Positions 1 to 8,321 of a DNA stretch of 64,000 nt are shown in pieces. The position numbers and the translations under genes are program-made. Position 1 is the first letter of the stretch. Every line of letters begins with the position of its first letter. The DNA is taken from positions 1,674,001 to 1,738,000 of the forward strand of contig JACKPC010000001.1 in assembly GCA_024233835.1 (NCBI GenBank). Direction: 5' to 3'. The DNA comes from Leptospiraceae bacterium. GTDB lineage: Bacteria; Spirochaetota; Leptospiria; Leptospirales; Leptospiraceae. Below the pieces are notes generated by a model. That model saw only the letters and a program-made list of their open reading frames with translations. It searched no databases and was not told where the DNA came from.

Positions 1-2
1 CT

Positions 3-812
3 CTAGCAGGAAGAATTGGGTATCACTCCTTAGGAGGTTTTAACCCAAAAGATTTAGCACAAGAAGATTTAAAACAATTGTGGGTTCGAGGCGGTTTTCC
101 AAGAGCTTTTTTAGCTGATAGTGATGATAGCTCTTTTTTATGGAGGGAAAACTATATTCGAACCTTTTTAGAGAGAGACATACCTCAACTTGGCATTCAA
201 ATTCCGGCAAATACGATACGTAGGTTCTGGACAATGCTTTCTCATTACCATTCCCAAATTTTAAACTATTCAGAGTTTTCCCGTTCCTTTGGAGTTTCCG
301 ACAAGACCGTTCGCAATTATTTAGAAATACTCGAAGGAACATTTATGGTCAGGGTTCTACAACCCTGGTATGAGAACATAGGCAAAAGGTTAACAAAGAA
401 ACCAAAACTTTATTTCACCGATTCAGGAATCTACCATTACTTTTCATCTCTACAGGATTGGAATGACGTTATTTCTTCACCCCGCCTTGGTGCTTCTTAC
501 GAGGGTTATGTGGTGGAAAACATCATTCGCATTTCTGGAATACCGGAGAGAAATTTCTACTATTGGAGAACCCATGCAGGTTCAGAACTGGATTTGTTCT
601 GGCAATACAAAGGTAAAAACTATGGAGTAGAAATCAAATACCTCGATGCTCCCAAAACCACCAAGTCCATGCACTCTGCACTAAAAGACTTAAATCTGGA
701 AAAACTGTATGTTATCTACCCGGGAAATAAAAGCTATTTATTGGCAGAAAAAATCATTGTTCTACCCTTCCATGAAGTTAATAAAGAGTTATGGTTTGTT
801 TCAAATGTGTAA
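3..812 (+). CDS. DUF4143/AAA_14-type ATPase, 3' part of the gene
   Basis: The reading frame is open from the first complete codon at base 3 and the real start lies before the window. What remains is the C-terminal part of an ATPase of the AAA_14 + DUF4143 type: the GGFP motif right after the missing ATPase core, a winged-helix stretch (residues about 90-115, GVSDKTVRNYLEILEG) and a nuclease-like PD-(D/E)XK segment (SELDLFW followed by GVEIKY) near residue 200. The P-loop and Walker B are outside the window. Members are common, often mobile, and poorly understood; a toxin-antitoxin or defence role has been suggested for some. A hairpin terminator follows directly. Confidence 0.85.
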   Translation, partial: LAGRIGYHSLGGFNPKDLAQEDLKQLWVRGGFPRAFLADSDDSSFLWRENYIRTFLERDIPQLGIQIPANTIRRFWTMLSHYHSQILNYSEFSRSFGVSDKTVRNYLEILEGTFMVRVLQPWYENIGKRLTKKPKLYFTDSGIYHYFSSLQDWNDVISSPRLGASYEGYVVENIIRISGIPERNFYYWRTHAGSELDLFWQYKGKNYGVEIKYLDAPKTTKSMHSALKDLNLEKLYVIYPGNKSYLLAEKIIVLPFHEVNKELWFVSNV

Positions 813-813
813 C

Positions 814-845
814 AAGCGATTCTTTCTTAATTGATCGCTTTTTTA
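814..845 (+). terminator. intrinsic terminator after the DUF4143 ATPase gene
   Basis: A perfect 7-bp stem AAGCGAT / ATCGCTT (814-820 and 834-840) with a 13-nt loop is followed by a T run (TTTTATTT). It starts one base after the stop codon of the ATPase gene. The opposite strand lacks a T run, so it should act only on + transcripts. Confidence 0.75.
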
Positions 846-861
846 TTTCCTTTAAATTAAC

Positions 862-1719
862 TCAAAAACATAAAATAAACCAATTGATTCGACCTGTACC
901 AGAAGTTCCACCTGATATATTAGTTTTAAAACTGTTGGTATCAATACTTTCTGAACCAACAATGTTAAACGGATTTGCTGAAGGATGGCCATTTGTTGCA
1001 AAGATCATTTGTAGTAAAGGACAATTGATATTTCTATTATGGGTTATAGTATTAAATGAATCAGGAGCAATTGTTATAACAGCACTACCAGAATATGCCA
1101 ACTTTAAAGATCCGTTCACTTCAAGCTTAGCTGTTGGAGTAGTTGTTCCAATACCGACATTGCCGGTATCATGCTCCATAAATAAAACATTAGTCCAAGT
1201 TGTGTCAGCATGAAATGCAAAAATGAAATCTTCTTTCTCGGTAGTGAATTGAGAGTTGAATCCTCGGGCTGAAAAATGCCAGCCGTATTTACCATTTTCT
1301 GAAATTGGCACACCGCCTGTCGGCCGGGTAGCAAAATTCAAAGATGATTGTGACTCTATTTCAGTGTTGCTGTTTTCAATTTGTATCCCACCATGACCCT
1401 TAACATTAGCATCAATAACTAATTTGTACCCGGGACTTGCTGTCCCGATGCCCACATTGCCATCGTTAAAAACTGCGTCTGTTGTGGTAGTTCCCTTTGT
1501 CCAGTTCGGAATGCCCTCAAGTGCTGTTTTGATAGCCTGGATACCGCTACCGATGTTATTCAACTCGGTGGATGTCAGGCTGGAACCGGAAGTCCAGTCG
1601 GTTTTTACACTGACATTATTTACAGCGATTGCCAGAAGGGATACACTTAAAAATCCTGCGGTAATTCCTGAACTAATAGCGAAGCTTTTTATAAATAGAA
1701 GTTTAAATCTGCGTTTCAT
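862..1719 (-). CDS. secreted protein with tail-fibre-like VGIGT repeats
   Basis: 285 aa. The N-terminus (MKRRFK, then a hydrophobic stretch to about residue 33) is a signal peptide or membrane anchor. Two copies of the motif GNVGIGT-x-(S/T)P-x-x-KL-x-V (about residues 87 and 187) are typical of phage tail-fibre and bacterial surface proteins built from triple beta-helix stalks. I cannot assign a precise function; surface display or structural fibre is inferred. The first 90 residues are nearly the same as in the neighbouring gene at 1793-2497, so the two are duplicates with swapped C-terminal modules. The upstream AAGGACAAGGAC acts as ribosome binding site. No chaperone or peptidase domain is visible at the C-terminus. 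Confidence 0.7.
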   Translation of the reverse strand: MKRRFKLLFIKSFAISSGITAGFLSVSLLAIAVNNVSVKTDWTSGSSLTSTELNNIGSGIQAIKTALEGIPNWTKGTTTTDAVFNDGNVGIGTASPGYKLVIDANVKGHGGIQIENSNTEIESQSSLNFATRPTGGVPISENGKYGWHFSARGFNSQFTTEKEDFIFAFHADTTWTNVLFMEHDTGNVGIGTTTPTAKLEVNGSLKLAYSGSAVITIAPDSFNTITHNRNINCPLLQMIFATNGHPSANPFNIVGSESIDTNSFKTNISGGTSGTGRINWFILCF

Positions 1720-1792
1720 GTCCTTGTCCTTGTTTGTCTATTTGAGTATTACTATATATTACCTGTTTTTAATTCCTTACATGTTTTTCTAT

Positions 1793-2497
1793 TTAAGGAG
1801 TAACACTGAACGATATACCATCCAGATTAATATGAGTAGCAGTAGTATTAGCTTTTAAATCAAGATACACCCCATTACTATAAACATTCAGTTTATGAGA
1901 AAAACCATCAGTAGTTCCATGTGCCGGAACGGAAAAAGATATTGCTTTAGGAGGTAAATATTCGGAAGGCAGGTTAATGATCATTTCATTATTAGCCAGG
2001 GCAGTGGATTTCGTTGCTAAACCCCTGAGGTAAACAATGTCTCCAATTTTTCGATACTGACAGCGTTGCCAGCCGCTATCTATAGTGCTGAAATTGCTGT
2101 AACCAGTTCCGAAGGTTGTTACATCTGTCCAGGGTACATTCCATGATATATTGCCGTTCACATCCAACTTTTGTGCTGGACTACTTGTCCCAATACCCAC
2201 ATTGCCACCGTTAAAAACTGCATCTGTTGTAGTAGTTCCCTTTGTCCAATTCGGGATACTTTCCAGCAAGGTTTTTATAGTATTGATACCGTTACCGATG
2301 TTATTCATCTCGGTGGCTGTCAGGCTGGAACCGGAAGTCCAGTCGGTTTTTACTGTGACGTTATTTACAGCGATTGCCAGAAGGGATACACTTAAGAATC
2401 CTGCTGTAAGTCCTGCACTGATTGCGAAGCTTTTTAAAAAAAGTCTTACACTAATGGCGAAGCTTTTTATAAACAAAAGTTTAAATCTGCGTTTCAT
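1793..2497 (-). CDS. secreted protein with VGIGT repeat, paralogue of the neighbour
   Basis: 234 aa. It shares signal region, the NNV-x-VKTDWTSGSSLT segment and one GNVGIGTSSPAQKLDVNG repeat with the gene at 862-1719, after which the C-terminal half differs completely (a beta-rich domain, IGDIVYLRG then INLPSEYLPP, of the kind seen at the ends of phage tail proteins). The signal region holds an internal duplication: KSFAIS occurs twice, 11 residues apart, where the sister has it once. Upstream sequence (AAGGACAAGGACATG) is shared with the sister gene, so both are probably expressed alike. The function is unknown; fibre or adhesin is inferred from the repeat type. Confidence 0.7.
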   Translation of the reverse strand: MKRRFKLLFIKSFAISVRLFLKSFAISAGLTAGFLSVSLLAIAVNNVTVKTDWTSGSSLTATEMNNIGNGINTIKTLLESIPNWTKGTTTTDAVFNGGNVGIGTSSPAQKLDVNGNISWNVPWTDVTTFGTGYSNFSTIDSGWQRCQYRKIGDIVYLRGLATKSTALANNEMIINLPSEYLPPKAISFSVPAHGTTDGFSHKLNVYSNGVYLDLKANTTATHINLDGISFSVTP

Positions 2498-2699
2498 GTC
2501 CTTGTCCTTATTTGAGTATTTTATTATTTTTCTATAGTACCTATTTCTTATTCATTGTCCTGCTGCACCGACGACTGAAAGGAGGAGAGCACAGCGTGGA
2601 GTGAGTTCAAAAAAAAATTTCGTTCTTAGAATTCAGATAGGCTTTCCTCATTAATTATATTATATATTTGATTTTTTCAGATAAATTAGAATACATATC

Positions 2700-3269
2700 T
2701 CATTTCTTTATCTCGTAGTGCAATAACACTATCCCACTACTATAGGTATTTGCATTTTTTAGCTCTAATTTTTGCCAATTGGTAAATTCTTGAAAAGCGG
2801 AAATACCCTTCCCAATAGCAATAGGATTAACAAAAAAATGAAACTCGTCAATTAAACCTCCCTTAACCAGAGAGGAAACAAAGGAACTACCACCATAGAC
2901 TATGATATCTTTACCTTCCTGATTTTTAAGTTTGTTGACTTCCTCTTTTAGATTTCCTTTTGCGAGTTCTACATTATCCCATGGAGATTTGTCTAGTGTC
3001 TTTGTAAAAACAATTTTCTTTTGTTTGGCTTTAATTAGGGCAGCTTCATACATTGGGTCTTCTGGTTTTTTACAAGTATCAAGCCAATAGGGTATATAAT
3101 CAATCGCTAATTTTCTACCTAATAGCTCTGTATCTGCTGAAGCTGCCAAATCAAGAACATAATGTTTGATTTCTTCATATGCCCAGGTTACCCATTTTTG
3201 TTCATCATTGGGTCCTGTTGAATTAAATCCATCTAAGGAAACTTGCATTTGTAGTTTAAGTTTTTTCAT
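2700..3269 (-). CDS. dihydrofolate reductase family protein (RibD C-terminal-like)
   Basis: 189 aa, a usual length for stand-alone RibD_C/DHFR-like reductases. Recognisable are the N-terminal strand with VSLDGF, the region ELLGRKL, the glycine-rich NADPH-binding segment DIIVYGGSSFVSSL (about residue 130) and DEFHFFVNPIAIGKG near 150. Such proteins are thought to be NAD(P)H-dependent reductases, but the substrate of this group is not established; true folate reduction is not implied. AAGGAA six bases before the ATG supports the start. It is a lone gene on the minus strand with a gene-poor stretch upstream. Confidence 0.85.
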   Translation of the reverse strand: MKKLKLQMQVSLDGFNSTGPNDEQKWVTWAYEEIKHYVLDLAASADTELLGRKLAIDYIPYWLDTCKKPEDPMYEAALIKAKQKKIVFTKTLDKSPWDNVELAKGNLKEEVNKLKNQEGKDIIVYGGSSFVSSLVKGGLIDEFHFFVNPIAIGKGISAFQEFTNWQKLELKNANTYSSGIVLLHYEIKK

Positions 3270-3768
3270 AATTATTCCTTAATTAATTAAAGTTTATCAA
3301 TGGTTCGTTTTCGGAACGAAGTGAAGGAAACACAATCTTATACCCTCTATAATAAAAGAAAAAATCATATGTATCCAAATTTTAAAGTGTCTATCTTCAC
3401 TTTACTTCAAAAAAAATTTTATATTTCATGTAAATATTTATGTAGTAAATACTCGTATGTTGCTAAAAGACCGCACTCAGCACTACGTCATGTACGCTTG
3501 GGTGTATCGGAGTTTTACCACATTTTTATATCTTACCAACACTTATTTTAAAAAGACAACAAAAAAAGGAAAAGCGAAAGTGAAAAATTACTTTACTAAA
3601 CACTATGCAAAACTCCTATCTACCGCCCTCTCAGGAATTCATGATTTTAAAAGAATATATCACACAAAAAAGACAGAGTGAGGGTGATTGTTAGATACCG
3701 ATTTTTAGCCTGGAGAAAAAGGAAGATTTACTTGACTTAAAATCCGCATAGTATCAAACTATCCACCT
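3270..3768. other. gene-poor stretch, possible transposase scrap
   Basis: No convincing gene in about 500 bases. A short open frame near 3457-3510 (+) reads KRPHSALRH, and RPHSAL is a signature near the C-terminus of IS3/IS481-type transposases, but the flanking residues do not continue the family pattern, so this may be chance. The last 40 bases form the conserved leader that precedes three Uma2 genes. Confidence 0.4.
3730..3768 (+). promoter_or_regulatory. conserved Uma2 leader, copy 1
   Basis: The segment ACTTGACTTAAAATCC, then GCATAGTATCAAA and ACTATCCACCT is almost the same as the leader of the Uma2 gene at 7411. It has a -35-like TTGACT (3732-3737). A weak -10 (CAAACT) lies 17 bases further on, with the ATG only 8 bases later. 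Related leaders at 6482-6543 and 7351-7410 show it moved with the genes. Confidence 0.45.
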
Positions 3769-4080
3769 ATGAACAGTGATTGTTTGGAGCTTTATCTTCC
3801 CCTTACATACAGAGTGAGCGATGATGTCTTGCAGGCAATTCAGCGATTAAACCATGACCTCATTATTGACCTGAGAAAAGAAAACGGTATCGGGATCCGG
3901 GTTACAGAGGACTTATCCGAACAAAAATATATTGAGCTAAGATTTCCCGAAGGATTCCTACCTGCCGAAAGCTTTGAGGAGCTTACAAGTAACAGAGACA
4001 GGCTGCATTTTGAACAAAAAGGGGGAGACGATTTTTATAAAAATGGGAACAATTTACAGCAATTCCCGCTTTGCTTGTAA
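3769..4080 (+). pseudogene. Uma2-type nuclease gene, frameshifted and truncated
   Basis: The first about 85 codons match the intact Uma2 copy at 7411-8169 almost base for base. At about 4020 this copy has five Gs where the intact copy has four, which shifts the frame and gives a nonsense tail ending at 4080. About 25 bases after the shift the similarity to the intact gene stops altogether and the remains of a DDE transposon begin. The catalytic half (Asp, Glu, Lys of the PD-(D/E)XK fold) is therefore missing. Only the N-terminal family-specific domain is left, so no nuclease activity is expected. Confidence 0.8.
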
Positions 4081-4165
4081 CAGGCAGATAAGGCTAAGAT
4101 TTTTGGGTTTGCAGGGAATGCTTTCGTAAACTTTTTCATCAAAAATCGCTTGTACCTGTACAGGG

Positions 4166-4186
4166 ATATAGTCTTTTTGACTATAT
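4166..4186. repeat. perfect inverted repeat at the transposase start
   Basis: ATATAGTC, five Ts, GACTATAT: a perfect 8-bp stem that overlaps the ATG (4185) of the transposase remnant. It could sequester the start codon or be part of an old insertion-sequence end; no matching copy was found at the other end. Confidence 0.5.
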
Positions 4187-5304
4187 GTCAGGCAAAAACG
4201 AGTTACACGCACGGGTAGATTTATCAGCAGATGGACTTTATCAAGCAATTCGGGAGGAATTTTCTAAAATTCCAGACCACAGGGTCAATCCTTCGATTTC
4301 TCTAACAGATGCTTTGATGTCAGCCTTTGCTATCTTTTTTCAAAAGAACGCATCACTTCTTGAGTTTGAAAGAGAAAAAGTGAAGAATAAAAATCTTCAA
4401 AGTATATACAAGATTCAAGAGATACCTTCTGACACTCAAATGAGAGAAATTGTTGATGAAGTTTCAACAGGAGCTTTCAGGAAAATATATAAAAACCTTT
4501 TTTCAAAACTTCAGCGTGGCAAGGTTCTCGAATCTTATCGTGTCCTTGATGATTATTATATTCTTTCCGGAGACGGAACCGGATTCTTCTCTTCAGAGAA
4601 AATTCATTGTGAATGCTGTCTTATAAAGAATAATAAAAGTGGAACTCTTTACCAGCATATGATGTATGGTGCCTGTATTGTGCATCCGGATAAGAAAGAA
4701 GTTATCCCTCTTATGTTTGAACCTATTACAAACGAAGATGGGAAAACAAAAAATGATTGTGAGTTAAACGCTTCTAAACGATTTATTGAAGATTTTAGAA
4801 GAGAGCATCCTCATTTAAAAACAATATTTGTAGAGGATTCTCTGTTTTCAAATGCTCCCCACATTGAATTACTGAGAGTATAAGCAAGTTGATAAGAAAG
4901 AGCATATGATTGCTTTTAGCTGGGTTACAGATATTGAAATTACAAAAGAAAATGCTTATGAATTGATGCGAATCGCGAGAGCACGATGGAAGATAGAAAA
5001 TGAAACCTTCAATACTCTAAAAAATCAGGGTTATCACTTTGAACATAATTATGGACATGGCAGTAAGGATTTGTCTAATAACTTTGCAACTCTTATGATA
5101 CTTGCTTTTCTTGTAGATCAGATCCAACAATCAAGCTGTGCATTATTCCGAAAAGCACTTGGGACTTTTCATGCAAAAAGATTGTTCTGGCAAAAGATAA
5201 GAAGCTTATTTGAAATATTTGAATTTTCATCTATGGAAGAGCTATTCCAGGCCATTGCTTATGGATTTAAAGCAAATATTTCTATAGGACAAAATTCATC
5301 ATAG
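4185..5304 (+). pseudogene. DDE transposase remnant with frameshift and internal deletion
   Basis: Two open pieces in different frames belong to one transposase. The first (4185-4883) has the N-terminal part (FSKIPDHR, LTDALMSAFAIFFQK) and the first catalytic region LSGDGTGFFSSEKIHC. The second (from about 4879 to 5304) has the C-terminal part with the strongly conserved ARWKIENETFNTLKNQGYHF, containing the catalytic Glu, and LAFLVDQIQQ. The middle, normally some 60-80 residues after APHIELL, is gone and the frame changes there. This is a dead element. It sits directly behind the broken Uma2 copy, so its insertion probably truncated that gene. Terminal inverted repeats were not identified. 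Confidence 0.85.
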
Positions 5305-5376
5305 CGAGACTTTTAAAAACAGTGAAAGATTTTCTGAAGGAGCTATTCATTCATTTTTCCTTGTACTAATTTCACT

Positions 5377-5900
5377 ATGATTTTATCTCAACTTTTACTA
5401 TACATAAGTATTTTGGGTTTTTTTCCTCGAAGGAAATCCGGAAGTTATGGGTTAAAAAACAGGCTTAAAGAAGCCTTGTACTCTAAAGCGGGAATTGCTG
5501 ATGCCAACACAGAGATAACACTGAGTTCCGGAAACAAGCCCCTTTATCTGCTTCTGAAGAACTAAAGTTAGTTATCAAGAAAAGTCAGGATCGACTTACT
5601 TCTAACAAACTATACAGAGAACAAAATATCACCTTAACCGATACAGACATTAATAATCTAACTAATATTATGGTGGATATGAACCAATTAAATGATATTT
5701 CTGTAAATACTAACGACATTGTTCAGCTATTTGAATTAACAAAAGATGACCTCAGTGCCTTGAAAATTGCTTCGACAATGAGCTTAAAGCAGATAAATAC
5801 TTTAGCGACAACAGCTTGTGTTCTTTCTGAAAATAGAGGTGATATATGGAGTTGGTTATATAATGTTATTTATTTGATAACACACTGTGCAGGTTTATGA
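5377..5900 (+). pseudogene. unknown gene, apparently frameshifted
   Basis: One frame (5377-5565) encodes a lysine-rich piece ending GNKPLYLLLKN; an overlapping second frame, open from about 5507 to 5900 without its own usual start codon, continues with QAPLSASEELKLV and then a polar stretch rich in Asn, Thr and Asp (LTDTDINNLTNIMV, IVQLFELTKDDLSALK). Joining the two frames near 5535 would give one continuous protein of about 170 residues. I recognise no family. It may be a decayed resident gene or cargo of the neighbouring dead transposon. Confidence 0.4.
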
Positions 5901-5912
5901 TAGGATTACTAT

Positions 5913-6122
5913 ATGAAGATATTAAAATATACAATTCCTTTCATACTTTTGCTTCTGATGCAGTGTTATAATGGTAAGCAAGTTGATGATACTCTGAAGT
6001 ATTTTTGTTCAGCTAATTTTTTGAATGCACAGACACAGAAAGAGAAAGATTTTATACTTCTTTCATGTGTAAACTATTTTTTGGACAGGCAAAGATTGAA
6101 TGATTCAAAAAAAATAAAGTAA
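5913..6122 (+). CDS. small putative lipoprotein
   Basis: 69 aa: a lysine start, a hydrophobic core (IPFILLLLMQC) with a cysteine at residue 18 that fits a loose spirochaetal lipobox (LMQC), then a short polar domain with two more cysteines. Nothing identifies a function. The start has only a weak purine-rich site upstream (AGGATT). It stands alone between two dead mobile-element fragments, so it may itself be a remnant. Confidence 0.45.
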   Translation: MKILKYTIPFILLLLMQCYNGKQVDDTLKYFCSANFLNAQTQKEKDFILLSCVNYFLDRQRLNDSKKIK

Positions 6123-6139
6123 AAAGCACTGGTATTGCT

Positions 6140-6173
6140 AAGAGCTTGTGATTCCACTTCCAAACAAGCTCTT
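6140..6173. repeat. inverted repeat behind the small lipoprotein
   Basis: AAGAGCTTG (6140-6148) and CAAGCTCTT (6165-6173) form a perfect 9-bp stem with a 16-nt loop. No T run follows, so a terminator role is uncertain. The position 24 bases before the IS3 fragment would also fit an old element end. Confidence 0.45.
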
Positions 6174-6197
6174 GGGTAGTGGGTAGAATTCTAAAAT

Positions 6198-6374
6198 ATG
6201 AAACGCTTACATTCTGCTATCGATTATGTTGCCCCTTACGACGTGATAAACTGTAAACGAGAGAGAATACTTTCTGAAAGAAGAGAGAAGCTAAAGTTGG
6301 GTAAAGAGAAGAGAAAGCAATTTTTTCAGACAAGCCCTAAAAAGAAAGGGTCTTGTCTTACTCAAATCCCGTAA
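6198..6374 (+). pseudogene. IS3-family transposase, C-terminal scrap
   Basis: About 58 codons beginning KRLHSAIDYVAPYD and continuing with RERILSERREKLKL and a lysine-rich tail. RLHSAIDY-x-(T/A)PYD is the hallmark of the end of IS3/IS150-group OrfB integrases, just after the catalytic Glu, and the charged tail is also typical. A stop codon six bases before the ATG (6192-6194) cuts off everything upstream, so the catalytic core is absent. It is a relic of an insertion sequence, separate from the DDE element at 4185. Confidence 0.8.
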
Positions 6375-6481
6375 TGGGAGTTTTAAGAAAGTGCAGTTTT
6401 GTAAATTTGCACTGCGACTTTATGCGAAAATACTATTACTTGTTTAAATTTTTACCCACCTTATTTCGGGACTAAAAAAGT

Positions 6482-6543
6482 CCGGTTTTGAAAGATGAAA
6501 AAGCTTGACTTAAAATCCGCATAGTATCAAAATTTGTTCTGTT
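6482..6543 (+). promoter_or_regulatory. conserved Uma2 leader, copy 2
   Basis: Fifty bases (CCGGTTTTGAAAGATGAAAA onwards to ATAGTATCAAA) recur at 7351-7400 with few changes. It holds TTGACT at 6505-6510 and, 17 bases later, CAAAAT (6528-6533) as a weak -10. The ATG at 6544 follows within 11 bases, which would give a very short or absent 5' leader. Confidence 0.45.
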
Positions 6544-7311
6544 ATGGAAACAGAGTGTGTTGAACTGCAAATTCCCCGGCAGTATAGGCTTACAGATGAA
6601 GTAATCAAAATCCTGCAAATTCTAAACCATGACTTAATCATAGATTTTGTAAAAGAAAATGGTGTGATTATAAAGCCAAAAACCCCGGAATTTGCAGGCC
6701 AGAAATACATCGATCTGAAGTTTCCTGAGGACTTTTTTCATCCGGAAAACTTCGATGAACTTTATGAAGCCAATGAGCACCGGTTTCGGTTTGAACGGGT
6801 AGGGGAGACGATACGAATAAAAATGGGTTTTGGAAGTATAATTGGTTTAATCACAGCAGCGATTGTTAGCTCCCTTTACATCTGGGCAAAAAAGACAAAG
6901 TCAGGAAGAGTGCGTTCAGATCAATCCGAATTTGAGTTTTATAATGAAGAAACAGAAAGCCTTGAAAAAAGAATTCCCGATGTTTCTTATATTAGTTTTG
7001 AAAAGGTAAATGAAAAGGAACAAAAATCATGGGGCACAGGAAAGATTAAAGTTGCACCTACTCTGAGTATTGAAATAGTTTCTTCCAAATATGGCCTGAA
7101 GCCCGCTCTCTGGAAAATGCAACATGTATGGATGCAGTTCGGAACTGATATTGGAGTTGTAGTCTGTCCCTTTTCGAAAAAGCTGTACATTTTTGAGAAA
7201 GGTAAATCGAACCATATAGAACAAAGCATTTATCACAAGTTTACCCATACCCTCCTTCCCGACTATGAAGGTGATTTCAGCGAATATGTAGATGAAATAA
7301 GTGAATCCTGA
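6544..7311 (+). CDS. Uma2 family nuclease-like protein
   Basis: 255 aa. The C-terminal 150 residues follow the Uma2 (DUF820) pattern of the PD-(D/E)XK nuclease fold: helix with IWAK then SGRV, Asp in PDVSYIS, Glu in SIEIVSS, Lys in the following helix (LKPALWKMQ), then VCPFSKKLYIFE. The first about 90 residues are an extra domain shared by all five copies in this window. Uma2 proteins are presumed endonucleases, often expanded in free-living bacteria; their target is unknown. From about 7069 to the stop this gene is nearly identical to the copy at 7411-8169 although the front halves differ, which indicates gene conversion. No Shine-Dalgarno is visible. Confidence 0.8.
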   Translation: METECVELQIPRQYRLTDEVIKILQILNHDLIIDFVKENGVIIKPKTPEFAGQKYIDLKFPEDFFHPENFDELYEANEHRFRFERVGETIRIKMGFGSIIGLITAAIVSSLYIWAKKTKSGRVRSDQSEFEFYNEETESLEKRIPDVSYISFEKVNEKEQKSWGTGKIKVAPTLSIEIVSSKYGLKPALWKMQHVWMQFGTDIGVVVCPFSKKLYIFEKGKSNHIEQSIYHKFTHTLLPDYEGDFSEYVDEISES

Positions 7312-7350
7312 GACTTGTATCTTAGGGATTAGGATGTGCTCAGGTTAAAG

Positions 7351-7410
7351 CCGGTTTTGAAAGATGAAAAAGCTTGACTATAAATTCGCATAGTATCAAA
7401 CTATCCACCT
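7351..7410 (+). promoter_or_regulatory. conserved Uma2 leader, copy 3
   Basis: Matches 6482-6531 at its front and 3730-3768 at its end, so it is itself mosaic. TTGACT lies at 7374-7379, a poor -10 (CAAACT) 17 bases on, and the ATG at 7411. Confidence 0.45.
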
Positions 7411-8169
7411 ATGAACAGTGATTGTTTGGAGCTTTATCTTCCCCTTACATGCAGAGTGAGCGATGATGTCTTGCAGGCAATTCAACGATTAAACCATGAC
7501 CTCATTATTGACCTGAGAAAAGAAAACGGTATCGGGATCCGGGTTACAGATGATTTATCCGAACAAAAATATATTGAGCTAAGATTTCCCGAAGGATTCA
7601 TTCCTGCCGAAAACTTTGAGGAGCTTACAAGTAACAGAGATAAGCTGTACTTTGAACAAAAAGGGGAGACGATTTTTATAAAAATGGGAACGATTTATAC
7701 AATTGGTTTAATTACTATGGCAATCGGAGCCTCCCTGTACATGTGGGCCAAAAAAAATAAAACCGGTAGAGTTTTACCCGAAAATTCTACCTATCAGTTG
7801 AGCGATTCTAAAACCGGTAAAACCGAAATCAGGATGGCAGATATTTCCTATATCAGTTATGGGAAAGCTTCCGAGTCGGAGCAAAAAAAATGGGGGAAAA
7901 ATTGTCCCATCGCTCCTACACTCAGCATTGAAATAGTTTCTTCCAAATATGGCCTGAAGCCCGCTCTCTGGAAAATGCAATATGTATGGATGCAGTTCGG
8001 AACTGATATTGGAGTTGTAGTCTGTCCCTTTTCGAAAAAGCTGTACATTTTTGAGAAAGGTAAATCGAACCATATAGAACAAAGCATTTATCACAAGTTT
8101 ACCCATACCCTCCTTCCCGACTATGAAGGTGATTTCAGCGAATATGTAGATGAAATAAGTGAATCCTGA
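7411..8169 (+). CDS. Uma2 family nuclease-like protein
   Basis: 252 aa, same architecture as the gene at 6544: family-specific N-terminal domain (1-90), helix MGTIYTIGLITMAIG with MWAK, then the nuclease core with Asp in MADISYIS, Glu in SIEIVSS and the Lys helix LKPALWKMQ. The N-terminal half is nearly identical in DNA to the broken copy at 3769-4080 and the C-terminal third to the copy at 6544-7311, so it is a mosaic of the two. It ends the accessory cluster; the core operon begins about 150 bases downstream. Confidence 0.8.
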   Translation: MNSDCLELYLPLTCRVSDDVLQAIQRLNHDLIIDLRKENGIGIRVTDDLSEQKYIELRFPEGFIPAENFEELTSNRDKLYFEQKGETIFIKMGTIYTIGLITMAIGASLYMWAKKNKTGRVLPENSTYQLSDSKTGKTEIRMADISYISYGKASESEQKKWGKNCPIAPTLSIEIVSSKYGLKPALWKMQYVWMQFGTDIGVVVCPFSKKLYIFEKGKSNHIEQSIYHKFTHTLLPDYEGDFSEYVDEISES

Positions 8170-8321
8170 GACTTCTGTCCCGGAGAAATTTGAAAGCTCT
8201 TTAGTTTTCACCGAGAATTGTTGGCAATGTCCTGTTTTGAGTTCTTTTCTTTCCTGAAAACTTATGAAAATATCTTGTATAGAAAACTTATATTAGATAA
8301 GCTGTTCGTTCAGGGGGCTTT

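Noticed and set aside
791..1213. plus-strand open frame opposite the VGIGT protein
   Set aside because: Lies entirely on the opposite strand of a coding gene with a signal peptide and repeats; no start signal.
2151..2537. plus-strand open frame opposite the second VGIGT protein
   Set aside because: Shadow of the minus-strand gene; similar shadow in the sister gene because the DNA is duplicated.
3457..3551. RPHSAL motif suggesting an IS3 transposase end
   Set aside because: Only six residues fit; the following residues and frame do not continue the family pattern, unlike the clear fragment at 6198.
7774..8211. minus-strand open frame across the Uma2 gene
   Set aside because: Mirror of a conserved coding sequence with catalytic residues on the plus strand.
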